This document shows positions 9,934 to 18,279 of a stretch of DNA of 64,000 nt, piece by piece. Where the stretch lies: assembly GCA_040398525.1 (NCBI GenBank), contig JBBATY010000005.1:62001-126000 (forward strand), written 5' to 3'. Made by a program: the position numbers and the translations under genes. Under the pieces are notes generated by a model. That model searched no databases, was not told the origin of the DNA, and saw only the letters and a list, made by a program, of their open reading frames with translations. The stretch comes from VFMC01 sp040398525 (GTDB lineage: Bacteria > Actinomycetota > Acidimicrobiia > Acidimicrobiales > Ilumatobacteraceae). Positions within the stretch are counted from its first letter, which is position 1, and the number at the start of each line of letters is the position of its first letter.

Positions 9934-9951
9934 CTTGACCGCTCGGTCAAG
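9934..9951. promoter_or_regulatory. TetR-type operator palindrome upstream of the thiolase
   Basis: CTTGACCG-ct-CGGTCAAG, perfect 8-base arms with a 2-base centre, 25 bases before the thiolase start. Both symmetry and size fit a TetR-family acyl-CoA-responsive repressor site. No regulator gene is next to it. Confidence 0.6.
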
Positions 9952-9991
9952 TCACATGGTGGTAGAGCGTACCGTAGGCGGTTCGGCGCGG

Positions 9992-10708
9992 TCAGCGGGT
10001 GTCGACGAGGCGGAACGCCTCGGCGGCGCGGCCTTCGGGCAGGCCGAACCGGCTCGCGGTGGCCATCGCCCATTCGCGCACCACCCGCTCGGTGCGCTGT
10101 GGGTCGACGTGCTGGCTCTCGTGGCACAGCAGCGCCTCGATCTTGCGCTCGACCTGCTCGGTGATGTCGACATGGTGGGCAGCCGCTGGGTGACCCATCA
10201 CCCACACCTCACTGACCGTCCAGGGCTCGTGGCCCGCATCGAGCAGATCGGGGAAGGCGAACGGGTTGCGTGCGTCGGGGTAGACCGCGCACAGCGTGGC
10301 CTCACCGGCGGCGAGGTGGTCGGGGTGGCTGGCATAGATGCGATCGAGGTTGCGCTCGGGCGATTGGCAGATCACCACATCGGGGCGATGCTCGCGGATC
10401 ACCCGGCTCAGTGCGGCGCGCAGCGACAGGTCGGCAACCACCCGCCCGTCGGGATGCCCGAGAAACACCAGGTGGTGCACGCCCACGGCCTTGGCCGCCC
10501 GGGTCTGCTCGTGCCGGCGCAGCGCTGCCATGTCGGACCGGCTCATCGATCGGTCGCTCCCGCCGGCATCACCGTCGGTGACGAGGCAGTAGGTCACCTC
10601 CACGCCCGCATCGGTGAGTGCCGCCACGGTGCCAGCAGCACCGAAGTCGACGTCGTCCGGGTGGGCCGTCACGACGAGCACCCGTCCGATCTCGTGTGCC
10701 TGCAGCAT
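9992..10708 (-). CDS. PIG-L family N-acetylglucosaminyl deacetylase
   Basis: 238 residues. Zinc-dependent LmbE/PIG-L deacetylase fold. The metal motif AHPDDVDFG is near residues 15-23, and a second metal histidine lies in SHPDHLAAG. Family members remove N-acetyl from GlcNAc-containing conjugates (mycothiol precursors, mycothiol conjugates, antibiotics). It is probably cytoplasmic. ATG 10708 is preferred over the in-frame GTG 10717 because a TAGGGT box ends exactly 7 bases before the ATG. No other mycothiol genes are in view, so the substrate is open. Confidence 0.85.
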   Translation of the reverse strand: MLQAHEIGRVLVVTAHPDDVDFGAAGTVAALTDAGVEVTYCLVTDGDAGGSDRSMSRSDMAALRRHEQTRAAKAVGVHHLVFLGHPDGRVVADLSLRAALSRVIREHRPDVVICQSPERNLDRIYASHPDHLAAGEATLCAVYPDARNPFAFPDLLDAGHEPWTVSEVWVMGHPAAAHHVDITEQVERKIEALLCHESQHVDPQRTERVVREWAMATASRFGLPEGRAAEAFRLVDTR

Positions 10709-10715
10709 GGACGCC

Positions 10716-10721
10716 ACCCTA
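10716..10721 (-). promoter_or_regulatory. -10 box of leaderless PIG-L promoter
   Basis: TAGGGT on the minus strand, 7 bases before ATG 10708. It decides the start codon. Confidence 0.5.
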
Positions 10722-10752
10722 GGCGCGCCGCGCCGATGACCGGAGCACGAGG

Positions 10753-11040
10753 TCAGAGGTCGTCGAGGAACTCGCCGCGCGCGTCGGCAGCGGCGATGAC
10801 GCGCTCGAGCTCGTCGAGCTGCAACGGGTCGCGCACCCCGAGCAGACGGCCGTAGAAGCGCAACCCCTTCGGCGTGCCGACCACTCGCACCGGGATGCGC
10901 TCGCCGAGGTCGAGCGCGTAGCCCGTCGGGATCTCGACCAGGCGGACACCAGCATCGTGCAGATCGGCCTCGTCGGCTGCGAGCTCGCCTGCGCCGAAGC
11001 CGTACAGATCGGCATCCACGAAGAAGGTGAACTCAGCCAC
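10753..11040 (-). CDS. Small conserved hypothetical protein, 95 residues
   Basis: GTG 11040, preceded after 6 bases by a TAGGTT box (11052-11047). It is acidic and soluble, without cysteines or membrane helices. The C-terminal half LGVRDPLQLDELERVIAAAD looks helical. It is divergent from the P450 gene, with only 40 bases between the two starts, so both promoters overlap and may be co-regulated. No recognised family. Confidence 0.6.
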   Translation of the reverse strand: MAEFTFFVDADLYGFGAGELAADEADLHDAGVRLVEIPTGYALDLGERIPVRVVGTPKGLRFYGRLLGVRDPLQLDELERVIAAADARGEFLDDL

Positions 11041-11067
11041 GATGAGAACCTACGACGGCCCGGCGCG

Positions 11068-11073
11068 TACTGT
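11068..11073 (+). promoter_or_regulatory. -10 box of leaderless P450 promoter
   Basis: TACTGT, 7 bases before ATG 11081. Confidence 0.55.
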
Positions 11074-11080
11074 CCCATCC

Positions 11081-12355
11081 ATGTCCGACGTCACACCCCT
11101 GGTCGACGACTCCGTCGCTGCCGACTCGTTCGACCTCTCGAACCCCGAGTTCTGGCTCGCTCCCCGCGACTACCGCGAGGGCGCCTTCCGAGCACTGCGC
11201 AAGGCCGACGGGCTGCGCTTCTACGAGGAGTGGGACTTCCTCGACTCACCGTTCCCGCGCGGGGCCGGCTACTGGTCGCTCGTGCGCCACGAGGACGTGT
11301 GGTTCGCCAGCCGCAACCCGCAGCTGTTCATCAGCGGCAAGGGCAGCAACATCGGCGACCTGCCGATCGAGATGGCCGAGTTCTTCGGCTCGATGATCGC
11401 CATGGACGACCCGAAGCACTTCCGGCTGCGCTCGATCGTGTCCAAGGGCTTCACCCCGAAAGAGATCGCCCGGGTCGAGCAGTACGTGCACGAGAAGGCC
11501 ACCTCGATCGTCGACGGCCTGCTCGAGCGCTTCCCCGAAGGCGAGTGCGACTTCGTCACCGAGGTCGCCGCTCCCCTGCCGCTGCAGATCATCTGCGAGA
11601 TGATGGGCATCCCGGCCGCCGACGAGCAGCAGATCTTCCAGTGGACCAACGTCATCCTCGGCGCAGGCGACCCCGAGTACGGCGGCTCGATCGAGGCACT
11701 GATGGGCGCGGCGATCGGCATGTTCGGCTACGCCCAGGCGCTGGGCGAAGAGCGCCTGAAGAACCCGACCGACGATCTCTCGTCGATCATGATGCACGCC
11801 GAAGTCGACGGCGAGCGACTGACCTCACAGGAGTTCGGCTCGTTCTTCATCCTGCTGGCAGTGGCCGGCAACGAGACGACGCGTAACGCGATCAGCCACG
11901 GGATGCGCGCCCTCACCCAGTATCCCGAGCAGAAGCAGATCTGGTGGAACGACTGGGACAACGTCACCAAGACCGCCGTCGAGGAGATCGTCCGCTGGGC
12001 CACCCCGGTCATCCACTTCCGCCGCACGGCCACCGAGGACGTCGTCATCAACGGCACCGAAGTGAAGGCCGGCGACAAGGTCGTGCTCTGGTACAACTCG
12101 GCCAACCGTGACGACTCGGTCTGGACCAACCCCTACGAGTTCGACGTGCGCCGCTCGCTCCAGCCCCAGCAGGCCGGCTTCGGTGCAGGCGGCCCGCACT
12201 TCTGCCTCGGCGCCAACCTGGCTCGACGCGAGATCGCCGTCATGTTCGACGAGATCCGTCGTCGCCTGCCCAACATGCGCATCGTCGGCGAGCCGGACTG
12301 GTTGCAGAGCAACTTCATCAACGGCATCAAGCGCCTGCCCTGCGCCTGGAGCTGA
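11081..12355 (+). CDS. Cytochrome P450, CYP125/CYP124-like
   Basis: 424 residues, soluble bacterial class I P450. The I-helix oxygen-activation motif is AVAGNETTRNAISHGM, followed by EEIVRWATPV (ExxR-type helix K region) and the haem loop FGAGGPHFCLGANLAR with Cys375 as ligand. From memory, these blocks closely match mycobacterial CYP125, which hydroxylates the terminal carbon of the cholesterol side chain; CYP124 and CYP142 act on similar branched chains. A steroid or methyl-branched lipid substrate is therefore plausible but not shown. It needs a ferredoxin and reductase, neither of which is adjacent. Leaderless start. Confidence 0.92.
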   Translation: MSDVTPLVDDSVAADSFDLSNPEFWLAPRDYREGAFRALRKADGLRFYEEWDFLDSPFPRGAGYWSLVRHEDVWFASRNPQLFISGKGSNIGDLPIEMAEFFGSMIAMDDPKHFRLRSIVSKGFTPKEIARVEQYVHEKATSIVDGLLERFPEGECDFVTEVAAPLPLQIICEMMGIPAADEQQIFQWTNVILGAGDPEYGGSIEALMGAAIGMFGYAQALGEERLKNPTDDLSSIMMHAEVDGERLTSQEFGSFFILLAVAGNETTRNAISHGMRALTQYPEQKQIWWNDWDNVTKTAVEEIVRWATPVIHFRRTATEDVVINGTEVKAGDKVVLWYNSANRDDSVWTNPYEFDVRRSLQPQQAGFGAGGPHFCLGANLARREIAVMFDEIRRRLPNMRIVGEPDWLQSNFINGIKRLPCAWS

Positions 12356-12400
12356 CCGGATCAGTCGTCGACGAGCGCAGCTCGGATCACGCCGGGTCGT

Positions 12401-13168
12401 TCACTCGAACGCACCGGGCCGCGTCGCCGCAGAGGCGATCGCCATCCCGAACCGCACGGCACCCGACGACCACACCGGGCAGTTCGAGGACGGGCCTTCG
12501 ACCGGGCAGAAGTGCACCCCGTCGCCACGCACCACCACGGTGCCGTCCGGGTCGCACACCTTGTCGAACGGCGCGCACGGCAGGCGTGGGGTGTACCGGC
12601 CCTCGAGCTCGACGAAGGCACCGGCGTCCACGAACGAGACGAAGCGCTGTTTGGCGAGCTCGCGGTAGATCGCATTGATGCCGTCGACCTCGGCGTCGGC
12701 CTCGAACGAAGCTGCCCGATACGGCTGACCCACCAGGAGCACATGGGCCCCGCTCGCCCGGGCGCGCCGCACGAGTGCGGTGAGGTCGGCCCGGTACCGA
12801 TCGACGAGCGCCGCGCCTCGCAGGTAGCCGCCGGCGCCGTCCTCCATGCAGCGAGTGGCTCGGTTGCCCGTGAACGACACCACGACCACCGACGAACGGC
12901 TGGCCTCGAGGTTGGCTCCGAGCCAGTCGCACGGAGCGGTGCCACCCCAGAACTTGGGAACGATCCGGCGAGGTGCGGCGAAGAAGCCGACGACACCACT
13001 CACCTCGTGCGCGAGGGAGTCGCCGAGTATCACGACCCGCGTCGCCCGCGCTGCCGGGCGAGGTCCGGGGAACATCGGTTCGACGGCCTGCACCGGAGCC
13101 GCGGTCGCCACCACCGCTGCGACGACGAGTCCCACTGCGAGCAGGCGGGACGGACGACGAGCAGACAT
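12401..13168 (-). CDS. Secreted SGNH/GDSL-type hydrolase
   Basis: 255 residues. The signal peptide is MSARRPSRLL followed by a hydrophobic stretch to a cleavage site near APVQA. Block I is VVILGDSLAHEV with the serine nucleophile, and block V is GDGVHF with the Asp-x-x-His pair. Family enzymes are esterases, often acting on acylated polysaccharide. ATG 13168 is preferred over an upstream in-frame ATG because the signal peptide starts there. It faces the acyltransferase at 13284 divergently, and that protein carries its own SGNH domain, so both may adjust acyl groups on the same envelope polymer. Confidence 0.8.
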   Translation of the reverse strand: MSARRPSRLLAVGLVVAAVVATAAPVQAVEPMFPGPRPAARATRVVILGDSLAHEVSGVVGFFAAPRRIVPKFWGGTAPCDWLGANLEASRSSVVVVSFTGNRATRCMEDGAGGYLRGAALVDRYRADLTALVRRARASGAHVLLVGQPYRAASFEADAEVDGINAIYRELAKQRFVSFVDAGAFVELEGRYTPRLPCAPFDKVCDPDGTVVVRGDGVHFCPVEGPSSNCPVWSSGAVRFGMAIASAATRPGAFE

Positions 13169-13271
13169 GGCTGCAGTGTCTCTGACATCGAGCGTGGCGC
13201 GTCGACCGTGGAGCGTGGCGAACGACACGTGTGGCCGAGTTCACGCCGGGCGCGCCGACGACATGCCCTGG

Positions 13272-13277
13272 TACGTT
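13272..13277 (+). promoter_or_regulatory. -10 box of leaderless acyltransferase promoter
   Basis: TACGTT, 6 bases before ATG 13284. Confidence 0.45.
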
Positions 13278-13283
13278 GCTGCG

Positions 13284-15344
13284 ATGACCTCCGTCGTCGC
13301 CGAACGACGCGCTACGGCGGCTGATGCCTCGACATCTGCCAGCTACCGCGCCGGGCTCGACGGGCTTCGCGCCATCGCGGTGCTGCTCGTGCTGCTGTTC
13401 CACCTCGACCGCCTCTCCGGCGGCAACCTCGGCGTCGACCTGTTCTTCGCCATCTCCGGCTGGTTGATCACCTGGCGACTGCTCGCCGAGCGCGACCGGA
13501 CGGGCGGCATCGCCCTCGGGCACTTCTGGGCTGCCCGGGTGCGCCGGCTGATGCCTGCTGCACTGACGGTCATCGCCGCGGTGCTGGTGTGCTGGCGGGT
13601 GGTCGGCATCGATGTGCCCTCGCTGCGCAGAGACGCACTGTTCGCCACCTTCTGGGCCTCGAACTGGGGCACCATCTCCGGCGGCGGCGACTACTGGGCG
13701 CGCTTCGGCGAGCCGTCACCACTCACCCACTTCTGGTCGCTCGCGATCGAAGAGCAGTTCTACCTCGTCTGGCCGCTGCTGGTGGTCGGGGTGCTGACGG
13801 TCCTGAAGCGCCGCCCACGAGCCGTCATCGCCGGGCTGGCGGCCTCGCTGGCCGTCGTGTCGATCATCCTCCTCGTGGCGCTGTACGACCCGGCGAACCC
13901 GACCGCGGCGTACATGAACACCTTCACCCGAGCGCACAGCCTGCTCATCGGCGCCGCCGCCGGCGCGTTCACGGCGCTCCGGCCGAGCGGGGATGGATCG
14001 GACGGTTTGCGCGGTGGCGCGGCCGCCCGCCGAGTCGCCCCGCTGGCTGCGTTCGTCGTGGTGGGGATGGTGGCAGCGTCCTCGAACGAGTCCGAGTGGC
14101 TGTTCCGCTGGGGGTTCCCCGTGTTCGCAGTTGCAGCCACGGTCGTCGTGGTCGCCGTCGCCGACGGGTTGTGGGGACGGGCGCTCACCTGGCGGCCGCT
14201 GCGGTGGCTCGGCGACCGCAGCTACGGGATCTACCTGTGGCACTGGCCGGTGATCCTGCTGCTGAGCGGCGACCGATTCCCCACCGACGGCGTGCTCCGC
14301 GACCTGGTGCGGGTGGCCTGTTCACTGCTTCTCGCCGACCTGTCGTACCGGTTCGTCGAGCAGCCGATCAGGAGCCGCCGACGCCTCACCGGGTGGCGGG
14401 GCCCCGCAGCCACGGTGGCCGCCCTCGGAGTCGTCACCACCCTCGCGCTGACGCTGCCCGTCTCGGCAGCTCCGACGGGAGAGGGCAGCGTCGTGACGCT
14501 GCCACCGGCCGAGCCGGTCGCGGAGGTCACGACGACCGCCACCGCCTCGACGGAGGCGGCAGCACCTGCCAGCACGATCAGCACGATCAGCACGATCAGC
14601 ACGGAGTCCACGGCCGCCCAACGCCCGACGACCACCGTCAGCGCCACCACGACGACCGAGCCCCCACCACGACCGCCGCGTGTGCTGGTGGCGGGCGACA
14701 GCACGGCCGTCCACCTGGCCGAGGTGCTACTGCCCTACAGCGTCGCTCACCCGGACGAGGTGCTCGCCGGCAGCGCAGCGTTCCCCGGGTGCGGTCTGTC
14801 GGCATTCGACGACGGCCGCCTGCACCAGATGACCGACCGGGACGGCACCGAGAGTTGGGTCGATCTGTCCGGCTGTGTCGCCAGCTGGGACTCGATCCCG
14901 CGGCGCGTGGCGTCCGACGAGCGCTTCGAGGTCGTCCTCATGAGCATCGGCCCGTGGGACGCAACCGATATCCGCCTCGCCGACGGCCGGGTGGTGTCGG
15001 TGCTCGACGAGGTCGGGCGCGGCATGGTGAGCCGCCGCTACGCCGCGTTCGTCGCCCAGGTCGAGGCAGCCGGGGCCCAGGTCGTCTGGATCACACCGCC
15101 CGATGTGTCGTTCTTCTGGGGGGCCGTCGAGGCATCGTTCAGCGACCCGGCTCGCTGGGTCATCCTTCGCTCGATCATCGACGACCTCCCCGTGGAGCAG
15201 ATCGACCTGCCCGGATGGCTGGAGGCCAACGACCTCGACGGCCCCGAGGGCCGCCCCGACGGCGTGCACCTCGCACCGGAGGTCGACCAACGCGTCGTGA
15301 GTGAGTTGGTGGTGCCGCAGCTGATCGAGCTCAGGGCCCGATGA
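13284..15344 (+). CDS. OafA/YrhL-type acyltransferase 3 with C-terminal SGNH domain
   Basis: 686 residues. The N-terminal half is an integral membrane acyltransferase-3 domain (about 10 helices) starting YRAGLDGLRAIAVLLVLLFH, with the catalytic-region His in LLFHLD, R-x-x-R in RVRRLMPA and SLAIEEQFYLVWP. A Thr/Ser-rich linker with a 9-base DNA repeat follows. The extracytoplasmic SGNH domain begins about residue 470 (VLVAGDSTAVHL) and ends with DGVHL. Such proteins O-acetylate cell-wall or capsular sugars at the outer face. The end overlaps the convergent CapA-like gene by 14 bases. The acceptor polymer is unknown. Confidence 0.9.
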   Translation: MTSVVAERRATAADASTSASYRAGLDGLRAIAVLLVLLFHLDRLSGGNLGVDLFFAISGWLITWRLLAERDRTGGIALGHFWAARVRRLMPAALTVIAAVLVCWRVVGIDVPSLRRDALFATFWASNWGTISGGGDYWARFGEPSPLTHFWSLAIEEQFYLVWPLLVVGVLTVLKRRPRAVIAGLAASLAVVSIILLVALYDPANPTAAYMNTFTRAHSLLIGAAAGAFTALRPSGDGSDGLRGGAAARRVAPLAAFVVVGMVAASSNESEWLFRWGFPVFAVAATVVVVAVADGLWGRALTWRPLRWLGDRSYGIYLWHWPVILLLSGDRFPTDGVLRDLVRVACSLLLADLSYRFVEQPIRSRRRLTGWRGPAATVAALGVVTTLALTLPVSAAPTGEGSVVTLPPAEPVAEVTTTATASTEAAAPASTISTISTISTESTAAQRPTTTVSATTTTEPPPRPPRVLVAGDSTAVHLAEVLLPYSVAHPDEVLAGSAAFPGCGLSAFDDGRLHQMTDRDGTESWVDLSGCVASWDSIPRRVASDERFEVVLMSIGPWDATDIRLADGRVVSVLDEVGRGMVSRRYAAFVAQVEAAGAQVVWITPPDVSFFWGAVEASFSDPARWVILRSIIDDLPVEQIDLPGWLEANDLDGPEGRPDGVHLAPEVDQRVVSELVVPQLIELRAR
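14571..14600 (+). repeat. 9-base tandem repeat in the acyltransferase linker
   Basis: Three copies of agcacgatc plus a partial fourth. They encode a repeated Ser-Thr-Ile tripeptide in the linker between the membrane and SGNH domains. Copy number may vary between strains and change linker length. Confidence 0.7.
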
Positions 15345-16503
15345 ACGGCCCGAGCAGCCGCGCCGTGCGCCACAGCGACCCCAGCAGAGCCTGACGCAGC
15401 GCAGGGTCGATGCCCGGGACGTCGACCTCGTCGAGCACCGACCGGATGACCCATCCGCCTCCTCGGTCGACCCAGGTCGGCACGATGGTGGGCGTGTCGA
15501 TCGACAAGCGACCATCGGGCCACTCGAGCACTGTGGCGACCGCGATCGCACCATCTTGCGACTGGGGCATCGGGAACGACCCGGTCGGCATGTTCGACAG
15601 GAAGTTGCCGAGCCCGTAGATCACCCAGCGACCGTTGACCATCTCGATCGGCTGCAGCACGTGCGCATGGTGCCCGACGATCAGGTCGACCGCGCCCGAG
15701 GCCGTCACCGCATCTGCAACCGAACGCTGCTGCCTCGAGAGCAACGACGTCCCCTCGACCCCCCAGTGCAGGCTGACCACGACGAGCTGCGCCCCACGTT
15801 CGCGAGCATCGAGCGCGTCGGCCACGATCCGCACCGGGTCGATGAGGTTGGTCCGCCATCGCTCGCCCGCCGGCAGCCGGCTCGAGTTCATCCCGTACGT
15901 GTACGACAGATGGGCCAGTCGGAGCCCGTCCACCTCGAACACCTCGGCCACGGCCTCGTCGGGCGTGCGGGCCATCCCGGACTGCGCCACCCCGGCGGCC
16001 TCGAGCGCATCGACCGTTGCATCGATCCCGCGCACCCCTCGGTCGTTGGTGTGGTTGCTCGCTGTGCTGCAACGGTCGTAGCCGGCGCCGGCGATGGCCG
16101 TCGCGATCGACGCAGGCACTCCGTACACCGGGAACTCGCTGAGCGGCTCGCCGGGCGGGGCCACCGGGGTCTCGAGATGGCAGATGGCCAGATCGAACGA
16201 CGACAGCACCGGCTCGACAGCGGCGAACATCGGACCGAAGTCGTGCACCACTCCCCCGCCATTCACCAGTGCCCGGCGCACGAGCGGGCTGTGCGGCAGG
16301 ATGTCGCCGCTGAACGCGATCGTCAGTCGACGCTCCGGCACACCCATCCGCACCGCAGGCACCGCGGCGAGCGCCGCCTCGCCGACGACGTCGACCGGTT
16401 CGTCGACGGCCAGGCCGGCGGGCGACGCGACCACGAGCAGCCCAAGCGCCACCAGCGCGGCCAGCGACCTGCTCGCGACCACCGGCCTTGGTCGGCCGGT
16501 CAC
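15331..16503 (-). CDS. CapA/PgsA-like secreted metallophosphatase-fold protein
   Basis: 390 residues. An N-terminal signal peptide or anchor (about residues 10-32) precedes a calcineurin-like fold: FSGDILPHSPLV, AICHLETPV, STASNHTNDRG, VVVSLHWGVEG and DLIVGHHAHVLQP hold the metal-binding Asp/Asn/His residues of the CapA family. Family members act in poly-gamma-glutamate or capsule synthesis or surface attachment, though many are uncharacterised. GTG 16503 lies 6 bases after the thymidine kinase stop, so they form an operon. No CapB or CapC homologue is adjacent, which argues against poly-gamma-glutamate production here. Confidence 0.85.
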   Translation of the reverse strand: MTGRPRPVVASRSLAALVALGLLVVASPAGLAVDEPVDVVGEAALAAVPAVRMGVPERRLTIAFSGDILPHSPLVRRALVNGGGVVHDFGPMFAAVEPVLSSFDLAICHLETPVAPPGEPLSEFPVYGVPASIATAIAGAGYDRCSTASNHTNDRGVRGIDATVDALEAAGVAQSGMARTPDEAVAEVFEVDGLRLAHLSYTYGMNSSRLPAGERWRTNLIDPVRIVADALDARERGAQLVVVSLHWGVEGTSLLSRQQRSVADAVTASGAVDLIVGHHAHVLQPIEMVNGRWVIYGLGNFLSNMPTGSFPMPQSQDGAIAVATVLEWPDGRLSIDTPTIVPTWVDRGGGWVIRSVLDEVDVPGIDPALRQALLGSLWRTARLLGPFIGP

Positions 16504-16509
16504 GCCAGC

Positions 16510-17115
16510 TCAGCCCCCCAGGTCGCCGCTTGCGTAGTGGCGCCGGCAGAGCAGCTCGTACCGCACGACATCGCCGAACAGCGGCTGCTCGGAGTCGGCA
16601 CCGCCGGTGTCGCCGACGACCACGGTCTCGCCGGTGTAGGTGATGATCCCGTTCACCACTCGCGCGTTGTGCGTCGCCCGCATACCGCACCAACAGCGCG
16701 CCTCGACCTGCATCGGAACCCGCTCGTCGGCGACCTCGAGCAGTCGCCTCGTCCCCTCGAACAGCAAGCCGCGGAAGTCGGTGATCAGCCCGAACGCGAA
16801 CACGTCGACCCCGAGCTCGTCGACCACCCGGGCGAGCTGGTCGCACTGCTCGGGGGTGTAGAACTGGGCCTCGTCGCACACCAGGTAGTGCAGCGGCCAG
16901 TTGCGCAGCGCGAGTTGGTAGAGGTCGAGGTCGGCCTCGACCTCGACTGCCTCTGCGGCGACCCCGAGGCGACTCGTCACCTGGGCGCCCTCGCGGTCGA
17001 GCTTGGTGAGCAACAGCCCGTAGAGCTGACGACTGGCCAGGTTGTGGTGGATCTGCAGCGCCATGGTGCTCTTGCCCGAGCCCATCGTCCCGAAGCTGAA
17101 CCGCAACGTCGCCAT
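16510..17115 (-). CDS. tdk: Thymidine kinase
   Basis: 201 residues, type II thymidine kinase. It phosphorylates thymidine for salvage. Walker A GTMGSGKST at residues 9-17, the Asp-Glu of the second motif in VCDEAQFYT, FGLITDFRG, and zinc-ribbon cysteines in RCWCGM with a late C-R-R-H. A TAGGGT box (17130-17125) stands 9 bases before the ATG. It is divergent from the secreted-protein gene at 17158, 42 bases between starts, and is followed by the CapA-like gene. Confidence 0.95.
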   Translation of the reverse strand: MATLRFSFGTMGSGKSTMALQIHHNLASRQLYGLLLTKLDREGAQVTSRLGVAAEAVEVEADLDLYQLALRNWPLHYLVCDEAQFYTPEQCDQLARVVDELGVDVFAFGLITDFRGLLFEGTRRLLEVADERVPMQVEARCWCGMRATHNARVVNGIITYTGETVVVGDTGGADSEQPLFGDVVRYELLCRRHYASGDLGG

Positions 17116-17144
17116 GCGACCGCGACCCTAGTGGGTCGCACCGA

Positions 17145-17150
17145 TATCTT
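17145..17150 (+). promoter_or_regulatory. -10 box of leaderless promoter for the LolA/RseB-like gene
   Basis: TATCTT, 7 bases before GTG 17158. It decides the start within a much longer open frame. Confidence 0.5.
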
Positions 17151-17157
17151 CGAACGA

Positions 17158-18279
17158 GTGAGGCACTGGCGCTGGGCGGTCGTGATCGGAGGCACCGCAG
17201 CCCTCGCGGCGGTTCCGGTGGTCGCCGCGAACTGGCCGGTGCCGGCCGTGGTGGCAGACGTCGACGAGCTCACTGTCGCCGTGCTCGAGTCCGATCTCGA
17301 GCCCTACGTGGGCCTCGTCGACTCGCGCGGTGGGCTGCGACTGCCCGATCTCGGACGGTACGACGACGAGGTCGCGCCGTTCGCCAGCCAGACGCGCTCG
17401 AGGATCTGGTACGACGGTCCGACACTGTGGCGGGCGTCCGAGCTGCTGGTCGGCGGCGAGCGGGGCACGTATCGCGAACCGGATCTTCTCTGGACGTGGG
17501 ACTCCGGCGACCGCGATGTCGAGCAGTCGCCCCGCCAGGGCGACGAGCCGCTGCGCCTGCCACGGGTGATGGACCTGGCGCCACCCGAGCTCGGGCGGCG
17601 GCTGCTCGCCGAAGCGTCGCGATCGGGTCTGCAGATCGACTCGATCGCCCCTCGTCGCATCGCTGGGCACATCGGGGCCGGGCTGCGGTTCGAACCCCCG
17701 GCCGACTCGCCCACCACCATCGAGGCGGTCGAGCTGTGGGCGCAACCGACCACCGGGCTGGTGCTGCGCGTCGACATCTACACCGCTACCGGACCACCGA
17801 TCTTCGAGACGGCCTTCGTCGACCTCGACAACGTCGCGCCTACCGCGGACGCCGTGCGCTTCCCGGCCGACGACATCGATCCCGGCCGTATCGACCGGAC
17901 GCCATCGGATCCGATCGAGGTGTTGAGCGGGGTTCCCTTCGCCCGGCTGCCCGACCAGCTCGGCGGCCTCGCCCGACGCAACCCGTCCGACCAGGGCGTC
18001 GCCACCTACGGCAGTGCACTCGAACAGGTCACCGTCGTGGCAGCTCCATCGGGCAGCCTCGGCCGCCGGATCGCCCGCCTCCCCCGATCGACACGGCCCT
18101 GGGGCGGCGAGGCGGTGCTCGTCGGCACATCGCTCGTCAACGCACAACTCGTCACCGTCGGCGGCCTCGACATCATCGTCGCCGGCACGGTAACGGTCGC
18201 CGAGCTCGACCGTCTGGTCGGTGCGTTGCGCGCCGAGCTCGGCGTCGACTCGGCGCTCGGCACCGGAGTCGGCGGATGA
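17158..18279 (+). CDS. Secreted/anchored protein, possibly LolA/RseB-like
   Basis: 373 residues. An N-terminal hydrophobic segment (RHWRWAVVIGGTAALAAVPVV) acts as signal or anchor. The body is beta-rich: RSRIWYDGPTLWRASELLVGG, LLWTWDSGD and LWAQPTTGLVLRVDIY resemble the half-barrel of LolA/RseB-type proteins. That assignment is an inference from pattern, not a firm match. The last residues overlap the start of an ABC ATPase (ATGA, 18276), and an ABC-2 permease follows likewise, so the three form one operon and this protein may act as extracytoplasmic partner or regulator of the exporter. Confidence 0.6.
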   Translation: MRHWRWAVVIGGTAALAAVPVVAANWPVPAVVADVDELTVAVLESDLEPYVGLVDSRGGLRLPDLGRYDDEVAPFASQTRSRIWYDGPTLWRASELLVGGERGTYREPDLLWTWDSGDRDVEQSPRQGDEPLRLPRVMDLAPPELGRRLLAEASRSGLQIDSIAPRRIAGHIGAGLRFEPPADSPTTIEAVELWAQPTTGLVLRVDIYTATGPPIFETAFVDLDNVAPTADAVRFPADDIDPGRIDRTPSDPIEVLSGVPFARLPDQLGGLARRNPSDQGVATYGSALEQVTVVAAPSGSLGRRIARLPRSTRPWGGEAVLVGTSLVNAQLVTVGGLDIIVAGTVTVAELDRLVGALRAELGVDSALGTGVGG

